DNA of 64,000 nucleotides, taken from NCBI RefSeq assembly GCF_000430545.1, contig NZ_KE387163.1, positions 957,045-1,021,044 on the forward strand, given 5' to 3'. The position numbers and the translations under genes were made by a program. This DNA is from Tenacibaculum ovolyticum DSM 18103. GTDB taxonomy: Bacteria; Bacteroidota; Bacteroidia; Flavobacteriales; Flavobacteriaceae. Each line of letters opens with the position of its first letter. The first letter of the stretch is position 1. Positions 25,407 through 34,825 of the stretch are shown piece by piece. The notes below the pieces were generated by a model, which was not told the DNA's origin, did no database searches, and saw only the letters and a list, made by a program, of their open reading frames with translations.

Positions 25407-26569
25407 TACAATTTACGTCGTTTTCTTTCTGTTTTTAATAAATTAAGTTCTCTCGAAGTTTGTCCTTCTATTGAAGTATTTTCTTCTGCTCTACGAATTA
25501 AATATGGCATCACATCACGTACAGGACCAAACGGAACATACTTTGCTACATTATAACCTTGTTCGGCTAAATTAAAACTAATATGATCACTCATACCATA
25601 TAACTGACCAAACCACATACGATTGTCGTTTGCATTAATATTATATTCTTTTGCTAAATCCATTAATAAAGAAGAACTTTCTTCATTATGTGTTCCTGCA
25701 AAAACTGCCATATCTTTATGTTCCATCATAAAGCGAATTGCTTCATCATAATTTTTATCAGTCTCTGGCTTGTCTTTACATATTGGAGAGGCATATCCTT
25801 TTTTCTCAGCTCTTTCTCTTTCTTTTTCCATGTAAGCACCACGTACCACTTTCATACCTATATGATATCCTTTTTGATGTGCTTTCTGATGTAATTCTCG
25901 TAAATAATCCATACGATCATGACGATACATTTGTAAGGTATTAAAAACAATCGCTTTCTCTTTATTATAGGTCTCCATTAATTCTTCAACCAAATTATCG
26001 GCAGCATCTTGCATCCAACTTTCTTCTGCATCAATTAATAAAGGAACATCTTTTGCTACAGCTAATTTACAAACTGCATGAAAACGCTCTACGACTCTAA
26101 TCCATTCAGATTTTTCTTCAACCGTTAATTCTTTTTTCTCTGTTAATTTTTGATACAAAGCAAAACGTCCAAATCCGGTTGGTTTAAAAACCGCATAGGG
26201 TATCGATTTTTTCTCTTCTGCAAAATCGATTGTCTTTATTGTCATTCTTAATGCATCATCAAAACTTTCTTCTTCTTCTTTTCCTTCTACAGAATAATCT
26301 AAAACACTATGTACTTTACCTTTTGTAAACATTTTGTCTATTACAGGTAAACAATCATCTTCTGTTACACCTCCGCAGAAATGATCAAAAACAGTAGAAC
26401 GAATTAATCCTTCAACAGGTAAGTGCGCTTTTAATGCAAAATTAGTTACCGCTGTACCAATACGAACCATTGGTTGGTTTTGTATCATTCTAAATAAAAA
26501 ATATGCACGCTCTAATTCTGAGTCTGATTTTAATTTAAAAGCCGTTTCTGTATTATTAAAAAGTGTCAT
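25406..26569 (-). CDS. Proline dehydrogenase
   Basis: A 387-residue single-domain FAD-dependent proline dehydrogenase, without the P5C dehydrogenase half of PutA. The (beta/alpha)8 barrel shows FKPTGFGRF, LLIDAEESWMQ, MKVVRGAYMEKER, VFAGTHNEESS, GQLYGMSD and the substrate-binding Arg pair in YLIRRAEEN. It oxidises proline to pyrroline-5-carboxylate and passes electrons to the quinone pool. It is transcribed with the small LETM1-like gene downstream. Confidence 0.94.
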   Translation of the reverse strand: MTLFNNTETAFKLKSDSELERAYFLFRMIQNQPMVRIGTAVTNFALKAHLPVEGLIRSTVFDHFCGGVTEDDCLPVIDKMFTKGKVHSVLDYSVEGKEEEESFDDALRMTIKTIDFAEEKKSIPYAVFKPTGFGRFALYQKLTEKKELTVEEKSEWIRVVERFHAVCKLAVAKDVPLLIDAEESWMQDAADNLVEELMETYNKEKAIVFNTLQMYRHDRMDYLRELHQKAHQKGYHIGMKVVRGAYMEKERERAEKKGYASPICKDKPETDKNYDEAIRFMMEHKDMAVFAGTHNEESSSLLMDLAKEYNINANDNRMWFGQLYGMSDHISFNLAEQGYNVAKYVPFGPVRDVMPYLIRRAEENTSIEGQTSRELNLLKTERKRRKL

Positions 26570-26674
26570 TACTAAAAAAATTTAATCTATAGTTTGTAAA
26601 GACAAATATAACTGACTGTAATCATATTTTTTTAAATTATTCTATTTATTTTCGCCTCTAAATTATAGATTACA

Positions 26675-27733
26675 ATGACTACAATTCAAGCTGTAACATA
26701 CCCTGTTCATTTTAACGAAAAGGCATATACTGAGTTAGCGAATTTAATTCGTAAAAATAATTATTCATCTATCTTTATGTTGGTTGATGACAATACTCTT
26801 GAACATTGTTATCCTCGATTTATACAGTTATTAGAAACAGATAAACCGATAGAAGTAATTCAGATTGAGGCTGGTGAAATTAACAAAAACATAGAGACTT
26901 GTGTTGGTGTTTGGAATGCCATGACCGAGTTAGGTGCCGATAGAAAAAGTTTATTAATTACCTTAGGTGGTGGTGTTATTACCGATTTAGGTGGTTTTGT
27001 CGCTTCTACTTTTAAACGTGGAATCGATTTTGTTAACATTCCTACTACGCTACTTAGTATGGTTGATGCTTCTGTTGGTGGAAAAACAGGTGTTGATTTA
27101 GGTGTTTTAAAAAATCAAATTGGCTTGTTTGCGAATCCTGAAATGATTGTACTTGATCCTGAATATTTACAAACACTTATTCCTCGTGAAATTAGATCTG
27201 GTACTGCTGAGATTATTAAATATGGAATGACACATGATATTCGCCTATTTAACGAAATTAAAGATAATGCAGATTTAAATATTATCGATTTAATTCATCG
27301 TTCTATTGAAATTAAAAACGAGGTTGTTTTAGAGGATCCTAAGGAACAAAATATTCGTAAAGTGTTAAATTGGGGACACACTATTGGGCATGGTGTTGAA
27401 TCTTATTTTTTAGAAAACACTACTAAAGAAAACTTAACACATGGTGAAGCTATTGCTATAGGTATGGTTTGTGAAGCTTATATTTCTGCCGAACTTTTAG
27501 GTTTTCCTTGTGATGATCTTAAAGATTTAAAGAAAGCTATTATCGCTATTTATGGTAAAGTAACAATTTTAGAAGAAGATTTTTCTGCAATTATGGAATT
27601 AATGAAGCATGATAAGAAAAATGTAGCTGGAGAAATTAATTTTGTACTCTTAAAAAACTATGAAGATTTTAAAATTGATTGTAAAGTTCCGAATGAATTA
27701 ATTATTGATAGTTTAAAATACTACAATTTATAA
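26675..27733 (+). CDS. aroB: 3-Dehydroquinate synthase AroB
   Basis: A 352-residue NAD- and zinc-dependent enzyme, step 2 of the shikimate pathway (DAHP to 3-dehydroquinate). Signatures: GGGVITDLGGFVASTFKRG (NAD binding), IPTTLLSMVDASVGGKTGV, and the zinc ligands in RSGTAEIIKYG, WGHTIGHGVE and LTHGEAIAIG. The gene stands alone, divergent from proline dehydrogenase. A TATTTTCG motif, one mismatch from TAnnTTTG, lies about 30 bp upstream of the start. Confidence 0.97.
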   Translation: MTTIQAVTYPVHFNEKAYTELANLIRKNNYSSIFMLVDDNTLEHCYPRFIQLLETDKPIEVIQIEAGEINKNIETCVGVWNAMTELGADRKSLLITLGGGVITDLGGFVASTFKRGIDFVNIPTTLLSMVDASVGGKTGVDLGVLKNQIGLFANPEMIVLDPEYLQTLIPREIRSGTAEIIKYGMTHDIRLFNEIKDNADLNIIDLIHRSIEIKNEVVLEDPKEQNIRKVLNWGHTIGHGVESYFLENTTKENLTHGEAIAIGMVCEAYISAELLGFPCDDLKDLKKAIIAIYGKVTILEEDFSAIMELMKHDKKNVAGEINFVLLKNYEDFKIDCKVPNELIIDSLKYYNL

Positions 27734-27737
27734 AATA

Positions 27738-27767
27738 AAAAAAGCGCAACCTAAGTTGCGTTTTTTT
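27738..27767. terminator. Bidirectional terminator between aroB and bshA
   Basis: Stem CGCAAC/GTTGCG around CTAA with A-rich and T-rich flanks on either side. It serves two convergent genes whose stops are 35 bp apart. Confidence 0.85.
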
Positions 27768-27768
27768 A

Positions 27769-28899
27769 TTAAATCACCTCCGAACAACTTTTATAAATTG
27801 CTTCATAAACAGGCAATATATTTTCTAAAGAGAATAACTTAATATGCTCCTTTGCATTCGCTTTAAATTCATTTAAAACTACATTATCTCTTAATATTGT
27901 AATAGCGTTCTTCGCCATATCATCTACATCACCAAGATTACTTAAATAACCTGTTTTACCATGAATATTTACTTCTGGTAAACCTCCACAATTTGTTGAT
28001 ATTACAGCCGTACTTGCAGCCATTGCTTCTAAAGCTGCTAAACCAAAACTTTCAGTTTCTGATGGTAATAGAAAGACATCAGAATAACATAGAATTTTTT
28101 CAACCTCTCTACTATTCCCCATAAACAGTACTTTATCTTCTAAGCCAAATTTGTTTACTAAATTTTCAGCCTTTAAACGCTCTGGTCCATCACCAACCAT
28201 TAATAATTTTGATGGAATTTCTTTTTGAATCTCATTAAAAATCTTTATCACATCATCAGTACGTTTCACTGGTCGGAAATTACTTACATGTGTTAAAATT
28301 TTTTCTTCTGGTTTCGCCAATGCAATACGCTTACATTCTGTTTGATGTGCATTGTCATATTTTACTCCATCAATAAAATTATAAACCACTTTAATATCTT
28401 TCTCAATATTAAATAAGCGTAACGTATCTTCTTTTAAACTATTAGATACCGTTGTTACCTCATCTGATTTATTAATACTAAATTCTACTGCCGTTTTATA
28501 AGTTGGGTGACTTCCTACTAAAGTAATATCTGTACCATGTAAAGTAGTTACAACTTTTACATTTATACCTTTATTTTCTAACATTTTTTTTGCCATGTAC
28601 GCAGCATACGCATGTGGTATTGCATAATGTACATGTAAAACTTCTAGTTGGTGCTTTTCAACCACCTCTACCATTTTACTAGACAATGCTAATTCGTAAG
28701 GCTGGTATTGAAATAGTGGATACTCCTCTAAAACAACTTCATGAAAATGTAAACGATGTGAAAAAAAATCTAATCGAACGGGTTGATTATAGGTTATAAA
28801 ATGTACTTCATGACCTTTATCTGCCAGTGCCATTCCTAATTCAGTTGCTACTACTCCACTTCCTCCAAATGTAGGATAACATACAATTCCTATTCTCAT
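27769..28899 (-). CDS. bshA: N-acetyl-alpha-D-glucosaminyl L-malate synthase BshA
   Basis: A 376-residue GT-B glycosyltransferase of family 4. The N-terminus GIVCYPTFGGSGVVATELG and the mid-protein HVSNFRPVKRTDD are typical of BshA. The nucleotide-sugar site has ETESFGLAALEAMA (EX7E) near residue 285. It joins UDP-GlcNAc to malate, the first step of bacillithiol synthesis; bacillithiol is the low-molecular-weight thiol of many Bacteroidota. bshB and bshC are not in this window. Confidence 0.92.
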   Translation of the reverse strand: MRIGIVCYPTFGGSGVVATELGMALADKGHEVHFITYNQPVRLDFFSHRLHFHEVVLEEYPLFQYQPYELALSSKMVEVVEKHQLEVLHVHYAIPHAYAAYMAKKMLENKGINVKVVTTLHGTDITLVGSHPTYKTAVEFSINKSDEVTTVSNSLKEDTLRLFNIEKDIKVVYNFIDGVKYDNAHQTECKRIALAKPEEKILTHVSNFRPVKRTDDVIKIFNEIQKEIPSKLLMVGDGPERLKAENLVNKFGLEDKVLFMGNSREVEKILCYSDVFLLPSETESFGLAALEAMAASTAVISTNCGGLPEVNIHGKTGYLSNLGDVDDMAKNAITILRDNVVLNEFKANAKEHIKLFSLENILPVYEAIYKSCSEVI

Positions 28900-28984
28900 A
28901 TTTACGCTTGATTATTACAGTATCGTTATTGACGTAAATTTACAATTTTACTTACGTTATTTTGTGAATAAAAACATAAAAAAA

Positions 28985-29055
28985 ACATCATTACGAAAGA
29001 AGTGAAGTTATCTTAATATTTTAAGATTGCTTCGTCATACTTCTTCGTAATGACG
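28985..29055. repeat. MITE-like inverted-repeat element, copy 2
   Basis: Outer arms CATTACGA (28988-28995) and TCGTAATG (29045-29052), followed by ACG, with inner arms ATCTTAA and TTAAGAT. Ends and length match the element at 12047-12121. It fills the gap between bshA and the transketolase gene. Confidence 0.75.
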
Positions 29056-29086
29056 TTTATAATATATTGCTAGTAAAATTTAACTT

Positions 29087-29932
29087 TTAATAATCTCCTA
29101 ATGTTTCAGGGTTTTGAGCTAATGACTCAGCTAACTGCTCATCATTTGGTGCCTTACCATGCCAAGCATGTGTATTCATCATAAAATCGATACCATTCCC
29201 CATTTCTGTATACAATAATACACAAACTGGTTTTCCTTTACCTGTACGAGATTTTGCATCTGCCATTCCGCTTAAAATAGCTTCAACGTTATTTCCTTCT
29301 CTTACTTCTAATACATCCCAACCAAAAGCCTCAAATTTAGCTTTTAAGCTTCCCATTGCTAGTACCTGATCAGTAGTACCGTCAATTTGCTTTTCGTTTA
29401 CATCAATAGTTGAAATTAAATTATCAATTTTTTTACCTGATGCATACATTGCTGCTTCCCAGTTCTGACCTTCTTGTAATTCACCATCACCATGTAATGT
29501 ATATACAATTTTATCATCTCCATTTAACTTCTTAGCTTCTGCTGCACCAATAGCAACACTCATACCTTGCCCTAATGATCCTGAAGCAATACGAATACCT
29601 GGTAATTTTTCATGTGTAGTTGGATGTCCTTGTAAACGAGTATCTAACTTTCTAAAGGTTGCTAACTCAGCTACTGGAAAAAATCCACTACGAGCTAAAA
29701 CACTATAATATACCGGCGAAATATGTCCGTTAGATAAAAAGAATAAATCTTCTTTGTTTCCGTCCATTTCAAAATCAGTAGAATACTCCATGATTTCTTG
29801 ATACAAACATGTTAAAAATTCAGCGCATCCTAAAGATCCTCCTGGATGTCCTGAACTAACGGCATGTACCATTCGAACGATATCTCTACGAACCTGTTGT
29901 GTAAAATCTTGAAGTTGTTGTGTTGTTGGCAT
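29087..29932 (-). CDS. Transketolase, N-terminal subunit
   Basis: A 281-residue protein covering only the thiamine-diphosphate-binding half of transketolase: HAVSSGHPGGSLGCAE, LFFLSNGHISPVYY, GSLGQGMSVAIGAA, the TPP motif GDGELQEGQNWEAAM with IDVN, and NTHAWHGKAPN near the end. The frame can be extended to 29977, but the ATG at 29932 (MPTTQQLQDF) lies downstream of the promoter and is chosen. Split transketolases are normal in Flavobacteria, where the C-terminal subunit usually follows. Here the next element is the 28985-29055 repeat and then bshA, so the partner must lie elsewhere. Confidence 0.93.
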   Translation of the reverse strand: MPTTQQLQDFTQQVRRDIVRMVHAVSSGHPGGSLGCAEFLTCLYQEIMEYSTDFEMDGNKEDLFFLSNGHISPVYYSVLARSGFFPVAELATFRKLDTRLQGHPTTHEKLPGIRIASGSLGQGMSVAIGAAEAKKLNGDDKIVYTLHGDGELQEGQNWEAAMYASGKKIDNLISTIDVNEKQIDGTTDQVLAMGSLKAKFEAFGWDVLEVREGNNVEAILSGMADAKSRTGKGKPVCVLLYTEMGNGIDFMMNTHAWHGKAPNDEQLAESLAQNPETLGDY

Positions 29933-29953
29933 TGTTGTTTTGTTTTGTGTGAG

Positions 29954-29984
29954 CAAAAGTAACGGTTTATAAAACAATTGCCAA
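29954..29984 (-). promoter_or_regulatory. Transketolase promoter (-33 TTG, -7 TACTTTTG)
   Basis: Minus-strand TTG (29982-29984), 20-base spacer, TACTTTTG (29954-29961), 21 bp before the ATG. A full consensus match. Confidence 0.75.
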
Positions 29985-30224
29985 TTTCTTTTTTTAATTC
30001 TTAAAAGAAAAAGGGTTCGTGGTTGTAAAATTTCTTTTTCATTTAATTTCCCCTTTCTAAATAGTTTAGTATTCGAACCCTTTTATTTACGTAGCTCAAA
30101 GAACCTCTTTGTATTGTTAACACGCAATAAAATGCAGTCTACTTTCATGAAAACCGAGTAAACAAAAACATAAACTCCTTATTATCAACGTAAAAAAAAG
30201 CACTTATTTTAACACCGAAAACAG
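29985..30224. other. Intergenic stretch with a long-loop inverted repeat
   Basis: AAAAGGGTTCG (30009-30019) and CGAACCCTTTT (30074-30084) are exact complements with 54 bases between them. The rest of the stretch shows no gene. It could be an mRNA leader or an unassigned RNA; nothing more can be said. Confidence 0.4.
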
Positions 30225-30232
30225 TAAATTTG
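30225..30232 (+). promoter_or_regulatory. TAAATTTG -7 element for the TPR/AraC regulator
   Basis: Perfect TAnnTTTG match ending 19 bp before the ATG at 30252. No -33 TTG at the usual spacing. Confidence 0.55.
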
Positions 30233-30251
30233 GAACTTCTAATATTTACAC

Positions 30252-31955
30252 ATGCTTTTTTTTCCAAAAAAAACGATTACTTTTTCTTTATTATTCATAA
30301 TTAATTTAACTACTAATAGTCAAAACACTGCTTTTTCTTTAGATTCTTTATCTCAAAAAAGCTATAATGAGTTGTCCGATTTATTTTATGAAAGTAAACC
30401 TGATACTACAAAAGCAATTACATATGCAAATGCTTATTTAATAAAAGCTTTACAAAAAAAAGATACTATGAAAATCGTTAGAGCTAAGCAGCTACTAGCA
30501 GATATAAAAAATAATGAAAGTATTTATTTAAATTATTGCGACTCAATAATTCTAATTACTAAAAGAAAGCCTTCAAAAAACTACCCTGCTGCCATTTATT
30601 ACGACAAAGGAAGATTCCTTAGAAGTAAGGAGAAATTAAGTAAATCACTTGAAAGCTTACTTTTAGTTCATTCCAAAAAAATAAAAAATGATAGCCTACA
30701 ACAAATCACGAACGTTATAATTGCAGCTATAAAAAGTACTATTGGTAAAAAAAGAGAAGCTATTTCTATTTATAAAAACATATATAAATATGCTAAAAAA
30801 AATGACTTATTAGAATACAGAGAATTTCATGTTGTTTTATTAAACTTATCTATCAGTTACCAACATATAAATCAACTTGACTCTGCATTATATTATAATC
30901 AAAAAGCAATTAATCTATATCAAAAAATAAATGATTCTTTAAGCTTAGGATATACCTTTTACACTAATGGAGGTATCTTATACAAAAAAAAAGAATATCA
31001 AAAATCTTTAAACTCATACCTAAAGTCTGTTCCCTTCTTAATTAGAGATGAAAACTATAAAGTAGTAACACGTACTTATTCAATAGTTGGAAGATTGTAC
31101 GATAGTCTTAATATTCCAAACAAATCTTTAATCTATCACTTAAAAGCAGATTCTTTATCTATAAAAACAAACATCTATTCACCTTCATTACGAAATAGCT
31201 ATAGATATTTAATCAAGAACTTTAAAAAAGAGACTAATTTAGAAAAACATTTACTTTACATAAATAAGCTTTTAGAGTTAAATAAATACTATTCAAAAGA
31301 AAAAGAAAAGGTCAATAAAACATTCACAGAAGAATACGATATCCCAAACTTAATATCTGAAAAGAAAATTATTATAAATGAATTAAAAAACAGGGTTAAA
31401 AAATCTAAAAGAAATAAACTTATTTACCTATCTCTTCTTTTCATAACGACCTTATTAATTCTTTACCAATTTAAAAAAAGAAGTATCTATAAGAAACGTT
31501 TTTTAGATTTAGTTAACCAAAGGGAATCTATTAAACATATAACGATACAAAACACAAAGAATACTGTTACAAATAAGCATAATATACCTAACAATATTGT
31601 TACTTCAATTTTAAAAGAGCTTGATATTTTTGAAAAAGAAGAAGGCTTTTTAAATAGTGATAACAGTTTACAAGCTTTAGCTAATAAAGTAAATACAAAC
31701 ACTAATTATTTATCCAAAGTAATAAACCATCATAAAAACACTACTTTTTCTAACTACATTAATAACCTAAGAATTAATTATACTGTTGAAAGATTAAAAA
31801 CAGATTCTTTATTAAGAAAATACACTATTAAAGCTATAGCAAATGAAGTTGGCTTTAAAAATGCAGAATCTTTTTCGAAAGCTTTTTATAAGTTTACAGA
31901 AATTAAACCTTCTTATTTCATTAAAGAATTAGAGAAAACGGAAATTAATATTTAA
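30252..31955 (+). CDS. TPR-containing AraC family transcriptional regulator
   Basis: A 567-residue protein with a signal-like N-terminus (ITFSLLFIINLTTNSQ) and about 330 residues of TPR-type repeats (ALYYNQKAINLYQKI, YQKSLNSYLKSVPFL). A transmembrane helix (LIYLSLLFITTLLILYQF) at about 395 comes next. The C-terminal AraC domain has two HTH units: LQALANKVNTNTNYLSKVIN and IKAIANEVGFKNAESFSKAF. Predicted topology puts TPRs in the periplasm and the AraC domain in the cytoplasm. It has the same plan as the protein at 18287-19828 with a different DNA-binding module. The target is unknown. Confidence 0.87.
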   Translation: MLFFPKKTITFSLLFIINLTTNSQNTAFSLDSLSQKSYNELSDLFYESKPDTTKAITYANAYLIKALQKKDTMKIVRAKQLLADIKNNESIYLNYCDSIILITKRKPSKNYPAAIYYDKGRFLRSKEKLSKSLESLLLVHSKKIKNDSLQQITNVIIAAIKSTIGKKREAISIYKNIYKYAKKNDLLEYREFHVVLLNLSISYQHINQLDSALYYNQKAINLYQKINDSLSLGYTFYTNGGILYKKKEYQKSLNSYLKSVPFLIRDENYKVVTRTYSIVGRLYDSLNIPNKSLIYHLKADSLSIKTNIYSPSLRNSYRYLIKNFKKETNLEKHLLYINKLLELNKYYSKEKEKVNKTFTEEYDIPNLISEKKIIINELKNRVKKSKRNKLIYLSLLFITTLLILYQFKKRSIYKKRFLDLVNQRESIKHITIQNTKNTVTNKHNIPNNIVTSILKELDIFEKEEGFLNSDNSLQALANKVNTNTNYLSKVINHHKNTTFSNYINNLRINYTVERLKTDSLLRKYTIKAIANEVGFKNAESFSKAFYKFTEIKPSYFIKELEKTEINI

Positions 31956-31962
31956 AATATAA

Positions 31963-33222
31963 TTATGTTTTTTGCTTCTTCTTTTTTGCCGCAGGAAAAA
32001 GCACATTATTTAAGATTAAGCGATAACCTGGTGATGTAGGATGCAAATCTAACTCTGTTTTTGGATCCCCTATTCTATGCTGATAATCTTCAGGGTCATG
32101 ACCTCCATAAAAAGTAAACATCCCTTTTCCTTTCGTTCCATGTATGTATTTACCTTCTTTATTAGTAGTATTTTCTCCCAGAACCATAACAGTAGATTTC
32201 ATTGTAGTATAATCAAACGAAGTCGTTTGTCCCATAAAACCTTTTACTAACTGTGTATGGTTTTGCGTTAACATGGTTGGCACTTGATCCCATTTTGCCG
32301 AAAACTCTTTTAAAGTAAAATAATCCACTTCTTTTTTTATTCTTCGTTTTCTTGTCATATCTATTGATGAAAACTCGTATGTTGTTGGATTTCTAATTAA
32401 TTGAAAGTCTTTAAAAGCAAATGTTTTATTAAAATCTATTTTAGATTGATAACTAGGTTCAGATGCGTCACCATCAAACATCCCTTCACAAATATCAACA
32501 CCATCAGCAGCCAAAGAAATATCAAAACTATCTGTAGCTGAACACATTGCAAACATAAAACCACCACCAACTACATAATCACGTATTTTTTTTGCTACAG
32601 CTCTTTTTTCTTCAGAAACTTTAGTATAACCTAATTTTGTAGCCAATGCCTCTGCATCTTTTTTCTGTTGAATATACCAAGGTGCAGTTCTAAACGCACC
32701 ATAAAAACGTCCATATTGCCCTGTAAAATCTTCGTGATGTAAGTGCAACCACTCATATAGTAATAATTTATCATTTAATACTTCTTCATCATAAATTACA
32801 TCAAACGGAATTTCAGCATAGGTTAATACCATTGTTACGGCATCATCCCAAGGCATTTTGCCTTTTGGTGAATACACTGCTATTTTTGGTGCTTTTTCTA
32901 GGGTTACTGCCTCTTGATTTTTAGAAGGTGAAGAAATTTTCTCTAAAATTAATGCCGATTTAGCATCTGTAATCACTTGGTATGAAACTCCGCGTATTTT
33001 GCATTCTTTTACTACCGATTCATTATTTTCTATTAAAAAAGCGCCTCCGTCATAATTTAACAACCATTTTGCTTTTAAACCATTTTGTAGCGCGTAATAC
33101 ACAATTCCGTATGCTTTTAAATGATTTTTCTGATTTTCATTACTCATTGGCACATAAACAAATGATGCCCAAATTGAGTTTGAAAGAAATAAAAATAATA
33201 GTATAAATAGCGTTTTCTTCAT
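31963..33222 (-). CDS. Exported protein of unknown function (often labelled asparagine synthetase B)
   Basis: A 419-residue protein with a signal peptide (LFILLFLFLSNSIWA). The N-terminal part (FVYVPMSNENQKNHLKAYG, WLLNYDGGAFL) and the central region (YDEEVLNDKLLLYEWLHLHHEDFTG and FAMCSATDSFDI, cited in parts) fit a glutamine-amidotransferase-like fold. No ATP-pyrophosphatase signature of true AsnB is visible. From memory, Flavobacterial homologues often carry the name asparagine synthetase B, which the sequence does not support. The ATG at 33222 (MKKTLFIL) is chosen over a longer frame to 33243 because it starts the signal peptide. It follows dnaB on the same strand. Confidence 0.7.
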   Translation of the reverse strand: MKKTLFILLFLFLSNSIWASFVYVPMSNENQKNHLKAYGIVYYALQNGLKAKWLLNYDGGAFLIENNESVVKECKIRGVSYQVITDAKSALILEKISSPSKNQEAVTLEKAPKIAVYSPKGKMPWDDAVTMVLTYAEIPFDVIYDEEVLNDKLLLYEWLHLHHEDFTGQYGRFYGAFRTAPWYIQQKKDAEALATKLGYTKVSEEKRAVAKKIRDYVVGGGFMFAMCSATDSFDISLAADGVDICEGMFDGDASEPSYQSKIDFNKTFAFKDFQLIRNPTTYEFSSIDMTRKRRIKKEVDYFTLKEFSAKWDQVPTMLTQNHTQLVKGFMGQTTSFDYTTMKSTVMVLGENTTNKEGKYIHGTKGKGMFTFYGGHDPEDYQHRIGDPKTELDLHPTSPGYRLILNNVLFPAAKKKKQKT

Positions 33223-33234
33223 ATTAAAAACTAA

Positions 33235-33266
33235 AATACACAATTACTAAGTAGCAATTGTGTATT
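33235..33266 (-). terminator. dnaB terminator
   Basis: 11-bp stem AATACACAATT with its exact complement around a 10-base loop, followed by a T-rich run on the minus strand. It lies 28 bp after the dnaB stop and just before the next gene. Confidence 0.75.
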
Positions 33267-33293
33267 CTTTTATTTTTATATATAATTTAAGTT

Positions 33294-34820
33294 CTAAAAC
33301 GGAACATCATCATCACTAGGTCCAAATGCATCTTCTGGTGATGCAAAATTACTAGAGGCCACGTCCGTATTAAAACCAGACTCTATACCTGTGTTCATAC
33401 TCGACTGAAACTCACTACTAATACCTTCTTCTAAATCTGAGAACAATGCTAAGTGCCCTGTAAATTTTAAACGAATATTATCCATTCCACCATTACGGTG
33501 TTTTGCTACAATAAATTCTCCCTGACCTTCACACGGACTATGATCATCATCATCCCATTCTGTCATTCCATAGTATTCTGGTCTAAAAATAAACGATACA
33601 ATATCGGCATCCTGCTCAATTGCTCCAGATTCACGTAAATCTGATAGTAACGGACGTTTAGATCCTCCACGTGTTTCTACCGCACGAGATAACTGAGATA
33701 AAGCAATTACTGGTATACTTAATTCTTTTGCTAATGCTTTTAAGTTTCGCGAAATAGTTGATATTTCTTGTTCACGATTCCCTCCTGCTCCACCAGCTGT
33801 CATTAACTGTAAATAATCAATAACAATTATTTTAACGTCGTGTTGCGATACTAAACGTCGTGCTTTTGCACGTAAATCAAAAATTGAAAGTGCTGGAGTA
33901 TCATCTATAAATATTGGAGCATCAGAAAGTTTTTTAACTTTTACATTTAACTGTTCCCATTCATGTGGTTCTAAATTCCCTTTACGTAGTTTCTCTGAAG
34001 TTAATCCTGTTTCCGAAGAAATCATACGAGTAATTAACTGTACCGATGACATCTCTAATGAGAAAACGGCAACACCATGTCCAAAATCAATCGCCATATT
34101 TTTAGCCATTGAAATTACAAATGCTGTTTTACCCATACCCGGACGTGCAGCAATAATAATTAAATCGGATGGTTGCCAACCCGAAGTTAATGCATCTAAT
34201 TTCGTAAATCCGGTAGCCAAACCACTCATTCCCTCTTTACCCGAAATTTCTTGTATTTTAGTTATAGATTGTTGTACTAATGAATCGGCTCTTTCTGCTC
34301 CCTTTTTAAGGTTACCTTGGGTTACTTCAAATAACTTACCCTCGGCATCATCTAATAAATCAAATACATCTACTGTTTCATTATACGCGCTCTCTATAAT
34401 TTCAGAAGAAATTGTAATTAACCTACGTTGTATATATTTTTCTAATATAATTCTGGCATGAAACTCAATATGCGCAGAAGATGCTACTTTTTGAGTTAAA
34501 CCGATTAAATAAAAATCACCTCCGGCTAAATCTAAGGTACCATCTTTTTTTAACTGATTTGAAACCGAAAGTAAATCAATCGGTTCAGAATTTTGAAACA
34601 ATGCATAGATAGCTGCATATACTTCTTGATGTCTTTTATCATAAAAAGAATCAGGACTAAGAATATCAATTATTTCATCAATACCTTTCTTATCAATCAT
34701 CATAGCACCTAAAACAGCTTCTTCTAATTCTAAAGCTTGTGGTGGTAATTTCCCTTTTTCAAGGCTAATAATTTTAGATTTTTCCGCTTTCGTTCCTCTG
34801 AGAGATTGAGTTCTTTCCAT
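33294..34820 (-). CDS. dnaB: Replicative DNA helicase DnaB
   Basis: A 508-residue hexameric helicase. The N-terminal domain (LPPQALELEEAVLGAMMID) binds primase. The RecA-like C-terminal domain has Walker A AARPGMGKTAF, VFSLEMSSVQL, Walker B IIVIDYLQLM and the arginine-finger region ALSQLSRAVETR plus SDLRESGAIEQDAD. The C-terminal tail is Ser/Asp-rich. It unwinds DNA at the replication fork. Its ATG follows a TACATTTG promoter box by a few bases. Confidence 0.97.
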   Translation of the reverse strand: MERTQSLRGTKAEKSKIISLEKGKLPPQALELEEAVLGAMMIDKKGIDEIIDILSPDSFYDKRHQEVYAAIYALFQNSEPIDLLSVSNQLKKDGTLDLAGGDFYLIGLTQKVASSAHIEFHARIILEKYIQRRLITISSEIIESAYNETVDVFDLLDDAEGKLFEVTQGNLKKGAERADSLVQQSITKIQEISGKEGMSGLATGFTKLDALTSGWQPSDLIIIAARPGMGKTAFVISMAKNMAIDFGHGVAVFSLEMSSVQLITRMISSETGLTSEKLRKGNLEPHEWEQLNVKVKKLSDAPIFIDDTPALSIFDLRAKARRLVSQHDVKIIVIDYLQLMTAGGAGGNREQEISTISRNLKALAKELSIPVIALSQLSRAVETRGGSKRPLLSDLRESGAIEQDADIVSFIFRPEYYGMTEWDDDDHSPCEGQGEFIVAKHRNGGMDNIRLKFTGHLALFSDLEEGISSEFQSSMNTGIESGFNTDVASSNFASPEDAFGPSDDDVPF

Positions 34821-34825
34821 AATTG

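Noticed and set aside
30009..30084. Possible tRNA-like end (TTCGAACCC)
   Set aside because: No cloverleaf or acceptor pairing could be built; it is one arm of a long inverted repeat.
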